DNA of 64,000 nucleotides from JARRQJ01 sp963761035 (GTDB taxonomy: Bacteria; Pseudomonadota; Gammaproteobacteria; DRLM01). The DNA is taken from NCBI GenBank assembly GCA_963761035.1, contig CAVXFH010000002.1, forward strand, positions 2,480,001-2,544,000, written 5' to 3'. Positions 1-7,211 of this stretch are shown in pieces. Within the stretch, counting starts at the first letter, position 1; each line of letters opens with the position of its first letter. The translations under genes were made by a program, and so were the position numbers. The notes under the pieces are model-generated. The model ran no database searches. It was not told the DNA's origin and saw only the letters and a program-made list of their open reading frames with translations.

Positions 1-38
1 GCAAGCGCACTTAGCGGAACGCCCGAGGTGAAGCGACT

Positions 39-572
39 TTAATCGCGCGCCATCTCGAAGCTCGCGTCGAGATTAAGACCGTCGCAGAAGTCGATGAAGG
101 TCTCGCGCAGTTGGCTGATGGGAACGGCGGCCGGTACCGCCACCGTCATGTGCAGCGAGAACATCGTTGTCCCGGTGTGGGGCGCGGCATAGGTCTCGGT
201 CTCCAAATCCTCGATGTTGATTTTCCGTGAGGAGAAGAATTCGGTAATGGGATGGACGATGCCGGGATGGTCCATGGCCACCACCTGGACGCGATACGGC
301 AGCCAGCGTTGTTCGGCGGCGCGCGGCGCGGTGAGTTTGGCGATGATGGTGAGCTGCAGTTGATCTTCCAGGGCCGGCAGGCGTTGTTGCATGGCGGTCA
401 CGGCATCTTCATCGCCGTTGATCAGCAGGATCAGCGCAAATTCGCCGCCCAGCACCGCCATGCGGCTATTGGCGATGTTGCATCCGCAATCCAGGGCCGC
501 CTTGGACAGGGTATTGACGATGCCGGGCCTATCCTTGCCCAGGGCGGAAATAACCAGGAATTTGTCGCGCAT
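39..572 (-). CDS. gcvR: Glycine cleavage system repressor-like protein (two ACT domains)
   Basis: A 177-aa protein made of two ACT domains (about residues 3-80 and 92-172) and nothing else. The first begins with the typical MRDKFLVISALGKDRPGIVN pattern and the second has VVAMDHPGIVHPITEFF. This is the architecture of GcvR, the cytoplasmic accessory protein that binds GcvA and modulates glycine cleavage genes in enterics. ACT domains usually sense amino acids, so a glycine-responsive role is inferred from the family. No glycine cleavage gene lies in the window. The gene is the last one on this strand before the left edge; 1-38 holds only its downstream flank. Confidence 0.8.
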   Translation of the reverse strand: MRDKFLVISALGKDRPGIVNTLSKAALDCGCNIANSRMAVLGGEFALILLINGDEDAVTAMQQRLPALEDQLQLTIIAKLTAPRAAEQRWLPYRVQVVAMDHPGIVHPITEFFSSRKINIEDLETETYAAPHTGTTMFSLHMTVAVPAAVPISQLRETFIDFCDGLNLDASFEMARD

Positions 573-651
573 GGTGGTGCCCGGTAGTTAATAAAGAATG
601 GCTGAATTCCATGGTACCGGGAAGTGCGGCCAATACCAATGGCGCCGGGCG

Positions 652-1074
652 CTATAAGCCGCGCAGGCGTTCCAGGTATGCCGCTTCGTCGGGGACGCCG
701 CCGGCGCGCTGCGCCTCCCAGAGACTTTCCGCCAGGCATTCCGCCATGCGATGTTCCATATGATGGGGATCGGCATGGCCTTGCACGAGCCGTTGGTAAA
801 GCGCGCGGATACCGGCCGGGCGGTCGACGGCAAGTTGCTCCCGGATGGCGATGTGCAGCCCCATGTGCAGGAAGGGGTTGCTCCGGCCCGCCTCCGGTGA
901 ATAGTCGTGATCCAACCGATCGGGGTCTTCCAGCAGGGCATGATACTCGGGATGATCGGCGATGATCCGCGCCACGATCTCTTCCAAGGGTTGCAGCGGC
1001 ATGCACGCGCCGTGTTTGCGCCATGTCTCATGGAAAAAGCGACGATACTGCACGGGGTCGTTGCCGTACATCAT
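652..1074 (-). CDS. DUF1841 family protein
   Basis: A 140-aa protein of unknown function. It begins MMYGNDPVQYRRFFHETWRK and carries the family signature around HPEYHALLEDPD and NPFLHMGLHIAIREQL, which is typical of DUF1841 proteins of beta- and gammaproteobacteria. I chose the start at 1074 because its ATG overlaps the nth stop codon (ATGA, positions 1071-1074). The longer open frame upstream lies wholly inside nth. The tight coupling makes it the last gene of the rnf-nth transcript. It is His- and Glu-rich with no signal peptide, so probably cytoplasmic. Confidence 0.8.
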   Translation of the reverse strand: MMYGNDPVQYRRFFHETWRKHGACMPLQPLEEIVARIIADHPEYHALLEDPDRLDHDYSPEAGRSNPFLHMGLHIAIREQLAVDRPAGIRALYQRLVQGHADPHHMEHRMAECLAESLWEAQRAGGVPDEAAYLERLRGL

Positions 1075-1715
1075 CGACCGGTCCCCTCGGTCTTGTCCGG
1101 GTATTCGCAAAGATCGCCGATAAGGCATGTCGGGCATTGCGGTTTGCGCGCGGTGCACACGTAGCGTCCGTGCAGGATCAGCCAGTGGTGGGCGTCGTGT
1201 CGATATTCATCCGGAATAGTTTCCATGAGTTGCCTTTCCACCTGCAGCGGCGTTTTGCCGGCGGCGAGGCCGATGCGATTGGCGACGCGGAAGATGTGGG
1301 TATCCACCGCGATGGTGGGTTGGCCGAAGGCGGTGTTGAGGATGACATTGGCTGTCTTGCGCCCTACCCCCGGCAAGGCCTCCAGGGCCGCGCGATTGTC
1401 GGGGACCTTGCCTTTATGCCTTTCCATCAACAGGCGGCAGGTCTCCAGAATGTTCTTGGCCTTGCCGTTGAACAGGCCGATGGTCTTGATGTACTCCTTC
1501 AGGCCCTTCTCGCCCAGTTTCAAGATGGCCCGCGGCGTGTTGGCGGCCTTGAACAGTTGTTCCGTGGCCTTGTTGACACTTTTGTCCGTAGCTTGTGCGG
1601 AGAGGATTACCGCGACCATTAATTCGAAGGGCGTGCGGTAGCGCAATTCCGTGGTGGGTTTGGGATTGGCCGCTTGCAGGCGCTGAAATATCAAGCGGCA
1701 TTTCTTGCCGTTCAT
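1071..1715 (-). CDS. nth: Endonuclease III
   Basis: A 214-aa bifunctional DNA glycosylase/AP lyase of base excision repair, removing oxidised pyrimidines. The helix-hairpin-helix LPGVGRKTAN lies at residues 114-123 with catalytic Lys120, and the catalytic Asp is in VDTH (Asp138). The C-terminal iron-sulfur loop has Cys187, Cys194, Cys197 and Cys203, the exact 6-2-5 spacing of the E. coli enzyme. Length matches the family. It follows rnfE by 9 bp, the order known from many gammaproteobacteria. Confidence 0.97.
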   Translation of the reverse strand: MNGKKCRLIFQRLQAANPKPTTELRYRTPFELMVAVILSAQATDKSVNKATEQLFKAANTPRAILKLGEKGLKEYIKTIGLFNGKAKNILETCRLLMERHKGKVPDNRAALEALPGVGRKTANVILNTAFGQPTIAVDTHIFRVANRIGLAAGKTPLQVERQLMETIPDEYRHDAHHWLILHGRYVCTARKPQCPTCLIGDLCEYPDKTEGTGR

Positions 1716-1724
1716 GCCGAACGG

Positions 1725-2414
1725 CTAGCCGTGGGTATGGGCGGCGTAACGGGCCGAGGTCGGGGCAGGCAGCGCCTTGCGCCTGGCGTCGATGATGTTT
1801 TTCAGGGCAATGAGCAGACCGAGGCCGATGAAAGCGCCGGGCGGCAGAATCGCCAATAGAAAGCCGTGATAGTCATGGATGACCGTGACCGTCATCCACT
1901 TGGCGCCTTCGCCGAACATCAATTGCGCCTGCGCAAATAAGGTGCCCTTGCCCAGCACCTCGCGCATACCGCCCAAGGCGACCAGCACCGCCGTGAAACC
2001 GAGCCCCATGAACAGGCCATCCAGGATGGACGGCAGCGGCGCGTTGCGCGAGGCAAAGGCCTCGGCACGAGCCAATACGTTGCAGTTGGTGACGATGAGC
2101 GGGATAAATATGCCCAGGATCAGATACAGCTCGTGGAAATAGGCGTTCATCGCCAGCTGGATGGCGGTGACAATGGCGGCAATGAGCAAGACGAATACCG
2201 GGATGCGGATTTCCGAGGTGACCTGTTTACGGATCAACGACACGGTGAGATTGGTCAGCACCAAAGTGAGGGTGGTGGCCAGGCCGAGCCCCAAGGCGTT
2301 GACCACGGTGGAACTGATGGCCAGCAGCGGACACAGACCCAGAATTTGCACCAGGGCCGGGTTGTTATGCCATAGACCGTCGCTGACGATGGTACCGTAG
2401 TTGCTTTCAGCCAT
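1725..2414 (-). CDS. rnfE: Rnf electron transport complex subunit E
   Basis: A 229-aa multi-spanning inner-membrane subunit of the Rnf (Rsx) complex, the ion-pumping ferredoxin:NAD oxidoreductase. It starts GLWHNNPALVQILGLCPLLA, which closely matches RnfE, and is paralogous to RnfA encoded at the other end of the operon. About six hydrophobic helices are visible. Cysteines in the LGLCPLLA and TNCNVLARAEAFASRN segments correspond to those that bind the shared [2Fe-2S] centre with RnfA. Its start overlaps the end of rnfG by 8 bp. Confidence 0.96.
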   Translation of the reverse strand: MAESNYGTIVSDGLWHNNPALVQILGLCPLLAISSTVVNALGLGLATTLTLVLTNLTVSLIRKQVTSEIRIPVFVLLIAAIVTAIQLAMNAYFHELYLILGIFIPLIVTNCNVLARAEAFASRNAPLPSILDGLFMGLGFTAVLVALGGMREVLGKGTLFAQAQLMFGEGAKWMTVTVIHDYHGFLLAILPPGAFIGLGLLIALKNIIDARRKALPAPTSARYAAHTHG

Positions 2415-3057
2415 GGGGGGCCGCCTCTGTCGGTAACTGTGCGAACAATGTATTACGATGTTCAGCGTAATATTCTAAACTTTTGTGCACCGCTTTGACT
2501 ACCGCCCGCGGGGTAATGGTGGCGCCGGTGAATTGATCGAATACCCCGCCGTCTTTCTTGACATGCCAACCTTTGTCGCCGGGGTCGGCCAGCGTTTTGC
2601 CGTTAAAGCCCGTTATCCATCGGGAACGGGCGATTTCAATGGCATCTCCCAAGCCCGGGGTCTCGTTGTGGGTGACCACCCGCACGCCGAGGAGGCTGCC
2701 GTCATAGGCGATGGCCACCAGTAACTTGATGGCGCCGCTGTAACCGTCTGGGGCCACCGGCTCCAAGGCCAAAGCTACCGGCATACCGTTTTTCCGCGCG
2801 CGGTAAACGGGGACCGGATCACGGCTGCCGAGAAATTCGGGGGAGGTCACGCTGATGGTATCGGTATAGATATCGTTGTCGAACTGGGCCGGCGGAATCA
2901 AGGCGTGGATACTGCGCAACAAAAATTCTCGCTCATTGTCGGCGATGCGCTCAGCGGTGTGATCGTAGGTGTATGCGATCAAGGCGGTGCCGATCACGGC
3001 GAACAAGCCCAGTAAGATCCCCGTCTTGAACATGTGTTTGGCCAACACGGTGTTCAA
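2407..3057 (-). CDS. rnfG: Rnf electron transport complex subunit G
   Basis: A 216-aa membrane-anchored, periplasm-facing flavoprotein subunit. There is one N-terminal helix (about residues 10-30) followed by an FMN-binding domain. The covalent FMN motif is visible as FTGATITPRAVV, where the second Thr is the expected attachment site. The neighbouring HNETPGLGDAIE segment is also characteristic. It overlaps rnfD by 4 bp and rnfE by 8 bp, so the three are translationally coupled. Confidence 0.96.
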   Translation of the reverse strand: MNTVLAKHMFKTGILLGLFAVIGTALIAYTYDHTAERIADNEREFLLRSIHALIPPAQFDNDIYTDTISVTSPEFLGSRDPVPVYRARKNGMPVALALEPVAPDGYSGAIKLLVAIAYDGSLLGVRVVTHNETPGLGDAIEIARSRWITGFNGKTLADPGDKGWHVKKDGGVFDQFTGATITPRAVVKAVHKSLEYYAEHRNTLFAQLPTEAAPHG

Positions 3058-4091
3058 TCCTTCTTATGGCCGAACACCCGCGGTTGGGTGTAATAGTCGA
3101 TGGTAGGTGCCGCGATGTTCATGAGCAGTACGGCGAAGGCGACGCCGTCGGGATAACCGCCCCAGGTCCGAATGATATACGTCAATAGACCAATACCCGC
3201 GCCATAGATCAGGCGACCGCGGGGGGTGGTGGATGCGGTTACCGGATCGGTGGCTATAAAAAAGGCCCCCAGCATCGTGGCCCCGCTGAATAAATGAAAT
3301 AAGGGTGAAGCGTACGCGGCGGAGTTGATCCCGTAAAAGACCAACGGCATCGCCGTCAGTGCGGCGAGCATTGCCGCGGGAATATGCCAACTGATGATCC
3401 GCTTGTAGATCATCCAGGCGCCGCCGGCGAGAAAGGCGAAATTAACCCATTCCCATCCTATGCCCCCGAAACTGCCGAATACAGAGCCGCCATGGAGGAT
3501 CTGATCGACGCTGTGATGCAACTTCAATTGGGTCTTTACGGTATCGAGCGGCGTCGCCATGCTCACCGCGTCGACGTCCAGGCCGCCGGGCAAGGTACCG
3601 GTAAAGATCATGTTAAGGGTCTCCACCCAACCCAGGGGGTGCTGGCTGAGCGACGCCGGCGGCAGCCAAACGGTCATTTCGCGAGGGAAGGAGATGAGCA
3701 GCATCACGTAGCCGAGCATGGCGGGGTTGAAGGGGTTGTAGCCCAGACCGCCGAACAATTGCTTGCCCACGACGATGGCGAATAACACGCCGATGAGGGT
3801 CAGCCACCACGGCGACAAAGGCGGCAGCGCTATAGCCAGCAGCATGGCGGTGATCACCGCGCTGCCGTCGCCGAGAAACGGGGCGAGCGGCCGGTCACGC
3901 AGTTTGAGTATCAAGGCCTCGCCGGCGAGGGCGACGGCGACGGCAAACGTAATATTGATAATGACGCCCGGCCCAAAGAACCAGGCGCAGGCCGCGATGC
4001 CCGGGAGCAATGCCAATGCCACCGTCACCATGATGCGGGTAACCGTGATGGGTGCGTGGCCGTGTGGCGAACTGGTGGCGTGTAGCGGCAT
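3054..4091 (-). CDS. rnfD: Rnf electron transport complex subunit D
   Basis: A 345-aa polytopic membrane subunit with covalently bound FMN. The expected motif around the flavinylated Thr is DAVSMATPLD, in a loop after the first group of helices. FGGLGYNPFNPAMLGYV and FFIATDPVTASTTPRGRLIYG are strongly conserved RnfD/NqrB blocks. It starts 129 bp downstream of rnfC, the only sizeable gap inside the operon, so it may have its own ribosome loading. Confidence 0.96.
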   Translation of the reverse strand: MPLHATSSPHGHAPITVTRIMVTVALALLPGIAACAWFFGPGVIINITFAVAVALAGEALILKLRDRPLAPFLGDGSAVITAMLLAIALPPLSPWWLTLIGVLFAIVVGKQLFGGLGYNPFNPAMLGYVMLLISFPREMTVWLPPASLSQHPLGWVETLNMIFTGTLPGGLDVDAVSMATPLDTVKTQLKLHHSVDQILHGGSVFGSFGGIGWEWVNFAFLAGGAWMIYKRIISWHIPAAMLAALTAMPLVFYGINSAAYASPLFHLFSGATMLGAFFIATDPVTASTTPRGRLIYGAGIGLLTYIIRTWGGYPDGVAFAVLLMNIAAPTIDYYTQPRVFGHKKD

Positions 4092-4220
4092 GGACGCTTT
4101 TTTAATCGTTAATGCCGCACAGGATACAACATCGCGCGATGAAAATTGTCGACTTCCTTTTCCGAGCGGATTAGGAATGATACGAAAAGGCGTATTACAG
4201 CGATAAAGGCCACGATAGGG

Positions 4221-5828
4221 TCATTGGTCATCGAGCGGCGGATTGCGAACAGGCGTAGCGTCGCCGTTGTCGGCGGCGGTCGATGATTCCCCCGCGCGTC
4301 TGGCGCGCGTCCGCTCCAACGCGGCGAGAATGGCGGATTTTTTCTCGCCCTTTTCGGTGGCGTCCCCGTCTTCCGGCTGTTCCGCGGCTTGTAGATCGCC
4401 CCGCTTTTTATGGAGGCGAGAGGCGCGCTCGGCCTTTTCCCGTTCCAGGCGTTGTTGACGGGATTCATGGCGTTTACGCGCCAGTTCCGCCTTTTCCTTT
4501 TCATGTTCCTGGACCCAGATCTCGCCCTTGGCAAAGCGGTAATATTGCACCAAGGGGATGTGGCTGGGGCATACATAGGAACAGCAGCCGCATTCAATAC
4601 AATCGAAGAGATTATATTCCTGGACGCGGTGGAAGTCCTTGGCGCGGGCGAACCAGTAAAGTTGTTGCGGCAACAGATTGGCCGGACAGACATCCATGCA
4701 GGCGCCGCAGCGAATACACGGCATGGCAGGCTGGGCGCGGGGTATTTCCGCCGCCGTGGCGGCGAGGATGCAATTGGCGGTCTTGATCACCGGGGCGTTG
4801 ATGGTATGCAGGGCGAAACCCATCATCGGGCCGCCCATAATGATCCGATCGATCGCGGCCAAGTCCGCCTCGCACTCGTTCAGGAGGTCCAGCACCGAGG
4901 TGCCGAACAGGACTTCCAGATTGCGGGGTTGCTTTACGGCATCGCCGGTAACGGTGACATAGCGGGAGATGAGCGGCTCGCCGTGTTCGATGGCGCGATG
5001 TACCGCATAGGCGGTGCCGACGTTGTGCATGACGATACCGATATGGACGGGCAAACCGTTGCTGGGCACCTCTTTGCCCGTCACTACCTTGATCAGCTGT
5101 TTCTCGCTGCCTTGCGGGTAGAGTGTGGGCAGCAAGACGACGCGGATGCCTTCCTCGCCGGTCGCGGCAACGCGCATGTTGTTAAAGCATTCCAGCTTGT
5201 TGTCTTCGATGGCGATGAGGCACTCGCGGGCTTGCAGGGCATGGCGCATGATATGCAGACCGGCGATGATCTCGCGCGGCCGTTCGCGCATCAGACGATC
5301 GTCGCAGGTGATATAGGGCTCGCACTCCACACCGTTGAGGATCAAGGTATCGATCTGTTTATTCGTGCCGGGATTAAGTTTGATGAAGGAGGGAAATCCC
5401 GCGCCGCCCAGACCCACGATACCCGCTTCGCGGATTATGTTGCGCAAGTGGCTGGGATCGAGGTGCGTATAGTCCCGTTTGGGCGGCCGCTCCATCCAGC
5501 GGTCTTCGCCGTCGGTTTCGATGACGATACACGGCGCGCTCAACCCCGAGGGATGCGGCACGGGATAGTCGCCGATATCGCTGATTCTGCCGGAACTGGG
5601 CGCGTGCAAGGCCGCGCTGACATAGCCGCTGGCGTGGGCGATTAACTGGCCCTTCAACACAAGATCGCCGACCGCTACCGCCGGTTTCGCCGGTTCGCCG
5701 ATATGCTGGTGGACAGGCAGGATGAGCCGTTTCGGCAGGCGTGCGGGCCGGGTGGCCTGTAGATTGGACTTGCCCTTATGCTGCGGCGGATGCACGCCGC
5801 CGTTGAAGGTCGATAGCGGCGCGCTCAC
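4221..5828 (-). CDS. rnfC: Rnf electron transport complex subunit C
   Basis: A 535-aa peripheral subunit that carries the NADH/FMN site and two [4Fe-4S] clusters. The clusters are at CIRCGACMDVCP and CIECGCCSYVCP. The N-terminal barrel-sandwich part starts FNGGVHPPQHKGKS, and the GVECEPYITCDDRLM and GLGGAGFPSFIKL blocks are typical. I place the start at the GTG at 5828, which overlaps the rnfB stop (GTGA). The open frame continues upstream but only as an off-frame reading of rnfB. The Lys/Arg/Glu-rich tail (about residues 440-510) is the variable coiled-coil end seen in gammaproteobacterial RnfC. Confidence 0.95.
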   Translation of the reverse strand: MSAPLSTFNGGVHPPQHKGKSNLQATRPARLPKRLILPVHQHIGEPAKPAVAVGDLVLKGQLIAHASGYVSAALHAPSSGRISDIGDYPVPHPSGLSAPCIVIETDGEDRWMERPPKRDYTHLDPSHLRNIIREAGIVGLGGAGFPSFIKLNPGTNKQIDTLILNGVECEPYITCDDRLMRERPREIIAGLHIMRHALQARECLIAIEDNKLECFNNMRVAATGEEGIRVVLLPTLYPQGSEKQLIKVVTGKEVPSNGLPVHIGIVMHNVGTAYAVHRAIEHGEPLISRYVTVTGDAVKQPRNLEVLFGTSVLDLLNECEADLAAIDRIIMGGPMMGFALHTINAPVIKTANCILAATAAEIPRAQPAMPCIRCGACMDVCPANLLPQQLYWFARAKDFHRVQEYNLFDCIECGCCSYVCPSHIPLVQYYRFAKGEIWVQEHEKEKAELARKRHESRQQRLEREKAERASRLHKKRGDLQAAEQPEDGDATEKGEKKSAILAALERTRARRAGESSTAADNGDATPVRNPPLDDQ

Positions 5829-6403
5829 GCCTGTTGTCTCACTTTTTCGGGGTGTCCGGCGGCGACTTGTTCGGTGGGGGACGGCCACTTCCAGGCATCG
5901 AGGCTCTTCTTGATCGGGACCATGGTGATGCAGTCTACCGGGCAGGGTGCCACGCACAGATCGCAGCCGGTGCACTCCTTCGCGATGACGGTATGCATCT
6001 GCTTGGCGGCGCCGAGGATGGCGTCCACCGGACAGGCCTGGATACACAGGGTGCAGCCGATGCACGTGTTTTCATCGATGACCGCCACGGTCTTTTCAGA
6101 CTTCTCCACGCCATGTTCGGCGCTGAGCGGTTTGGGTTCCACGCCCAGCAACTCCGCCAGGGCGCGTATCCCCGACTCGCCGCCGGGCGGACATTGATTG
6201 ATGTCCGCCTCGCCCTTGGCGATGGCTTCGGCATACGGCCGGCAACCCGGATAACTGCATTGGCCGCACTGGGTCTGAGGCAGGACCGCGTCGATCTTGT
6301 CCACCATGGGATCGCCTTCGACCTTGAAGCGCACCGCGGCGAAACCCAGCACCAGCCCGAAGACCAGCGCCAGCACGGCGAGGGCGAAGATCGCCACGAA
6401 CAT
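5825..6403 (-). CDS. rnfB: Rnf electron transport complex subunit B
   Basis: A 192-aa ferredoxin-like subunit. An N-terminal membrane helix (about residues 1-24) is followed by a Cys-rich Fe-S domain (CGQCSYPGCRPYAEAI) and two [4Fe-4S] ferredoxin motifs, CIGCTLCIQACP and CTGCDLCVAPCP. It is the entry point for electrons from reduced ferredoxin into the complex, or the exit point towards it. It is separated from rnfA by 6 bp and overlaps rnfC by 4 bp. Confidence 0.97.
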   Translation of the reverse strand: MFVAIFALAVLALVFGLVLGFAAVRFKVEGDPMVDKIDAVLPQTQCGQCSYPGCRPYAEAIAKGEADINQCPPGGESGIRALAELLGVEPKPLSAEHGVEKSEKTVAVIDENTCIGCTLCIQACPVDAILGAAKQMHTVIAKECTGCDLCVAPCPVDCITMVPIKKSLDAWKWPSPTEQVAAGHPEKVRQQA

Positions 6404-6409
6404 AGCGGT

Positions 6410-6991
6410 CTATCCCTTCACCAATCCCGAAAAGCCCATGAAGGCCAGGGACATGAGACCGGCGGTGATGAGGCCGATGGCGGGACCGCGGAAGGGAATG
6501 GGGACGTCGGCGACGGCGATGCGCTCGCGCATGGCGGCGAACAGGATCAGCACCAGGGAAAATCCCATCGCGGCGCCGAAGCCGTATACCGCGGATTGCA
6601 GAAAGCTGTGTTGCTCCTGCACGTTCAACAAGGCCACGCCCAACACCGCGCAATTGGTGGTGATGAGCGGCAGATAGATTCCAAGCACTTGATAGAGCAG
6701 GGGGCTGGACTTGCGGATCACCATCTCGGTGAACTGCACCACCACCGCGATCACCAGGATGAAGGTGATGGTGCGCAGATATTCCAGGTGCAGGGGCGCC
6801 AGCAGATAGGCGTCGGCGAGATAGCTCGACACCGAGGACAAGGTCAGTACAAAGGTGGTGGCCAGCGCCATGCCGGTGGCAGTTTCCAGCTTGCGCGACA
6901 CACCCATGAAGGGACACAGTCCCAGGAATTTCACCAATACGAAGTTGTTCACCAGCACGGTGCTGATCAGTAGCAAGGCATACTCAGACAT
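6410..6991 (-). CDS. rnfA: Rnf electron transport complex subunit A
   Basis: A 193-aa six-helix membrane subunit, first gene of the rnfABCDGE cluster. MSEYALLLISTVLVNNFVLV and FLGLCPFMGVSRKLETA match RnfA/RsxA closely. TTNCAVLGVALLN carries the second Cys of the intramembrane iron-sulfur site shared with RnfE. In E. coli the homologous complex keeps SoxR reduced, whereas in other bacteria it drives NADH-dependent ferredoxin reduction. The window does not tell which applies here. Confidence 0.97.
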   Translation of the reverse strand: MSEYALLLISTVLVNNFVLVKFLGLCPFMGVSRKLETATGMALATTFVLTLSSVSSYLADAYLLAPLHLEYLRTITFILVIAVVVQFTEMVIRKSSPLLYQVLGIYLPLITTNCAVLGVALLNVQEQHSFLQSAVYGFGAAMGFSLVLILFAAMRERIAVADVPIPFRGPAIGLITAGLMSLAFMGFSGLVKG

Positions 6992-7211
6992 AGCATTCTC
7001 TCTGTTTCATGCGGATCAGTATGCGAACCGGGATGATCGACAACAAGCTATCACGGCTAAGAAATGGAATAATGCAACCTGCTCCTATAGGCGGCGGATG
7101 CCGCAAAAACCTTTAGCCGGACAACATGATAAAACGTTTCGCGCAGGGTAGGCGAATATTGATTTCATATAAGTTAAGACAGGTAGCTTATTTAGAAAAC
7201 TCTTATAGAGC

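Noticed and set aside
4410..5645. A 411-codon plus-strand open frame antisense to rnfC
   Set aside because: It is the mirror of a highly conserved rnfC reading frame in GC-rich DNA; its translation is low-complexity and resembles no family.
5834..6973. A 379-codon plus-strand open frame antisense to rnfA and rnfB
   Set aside because: His/Gly/Gln-rich translation typical of antisense reading; both rnf genes are certain.
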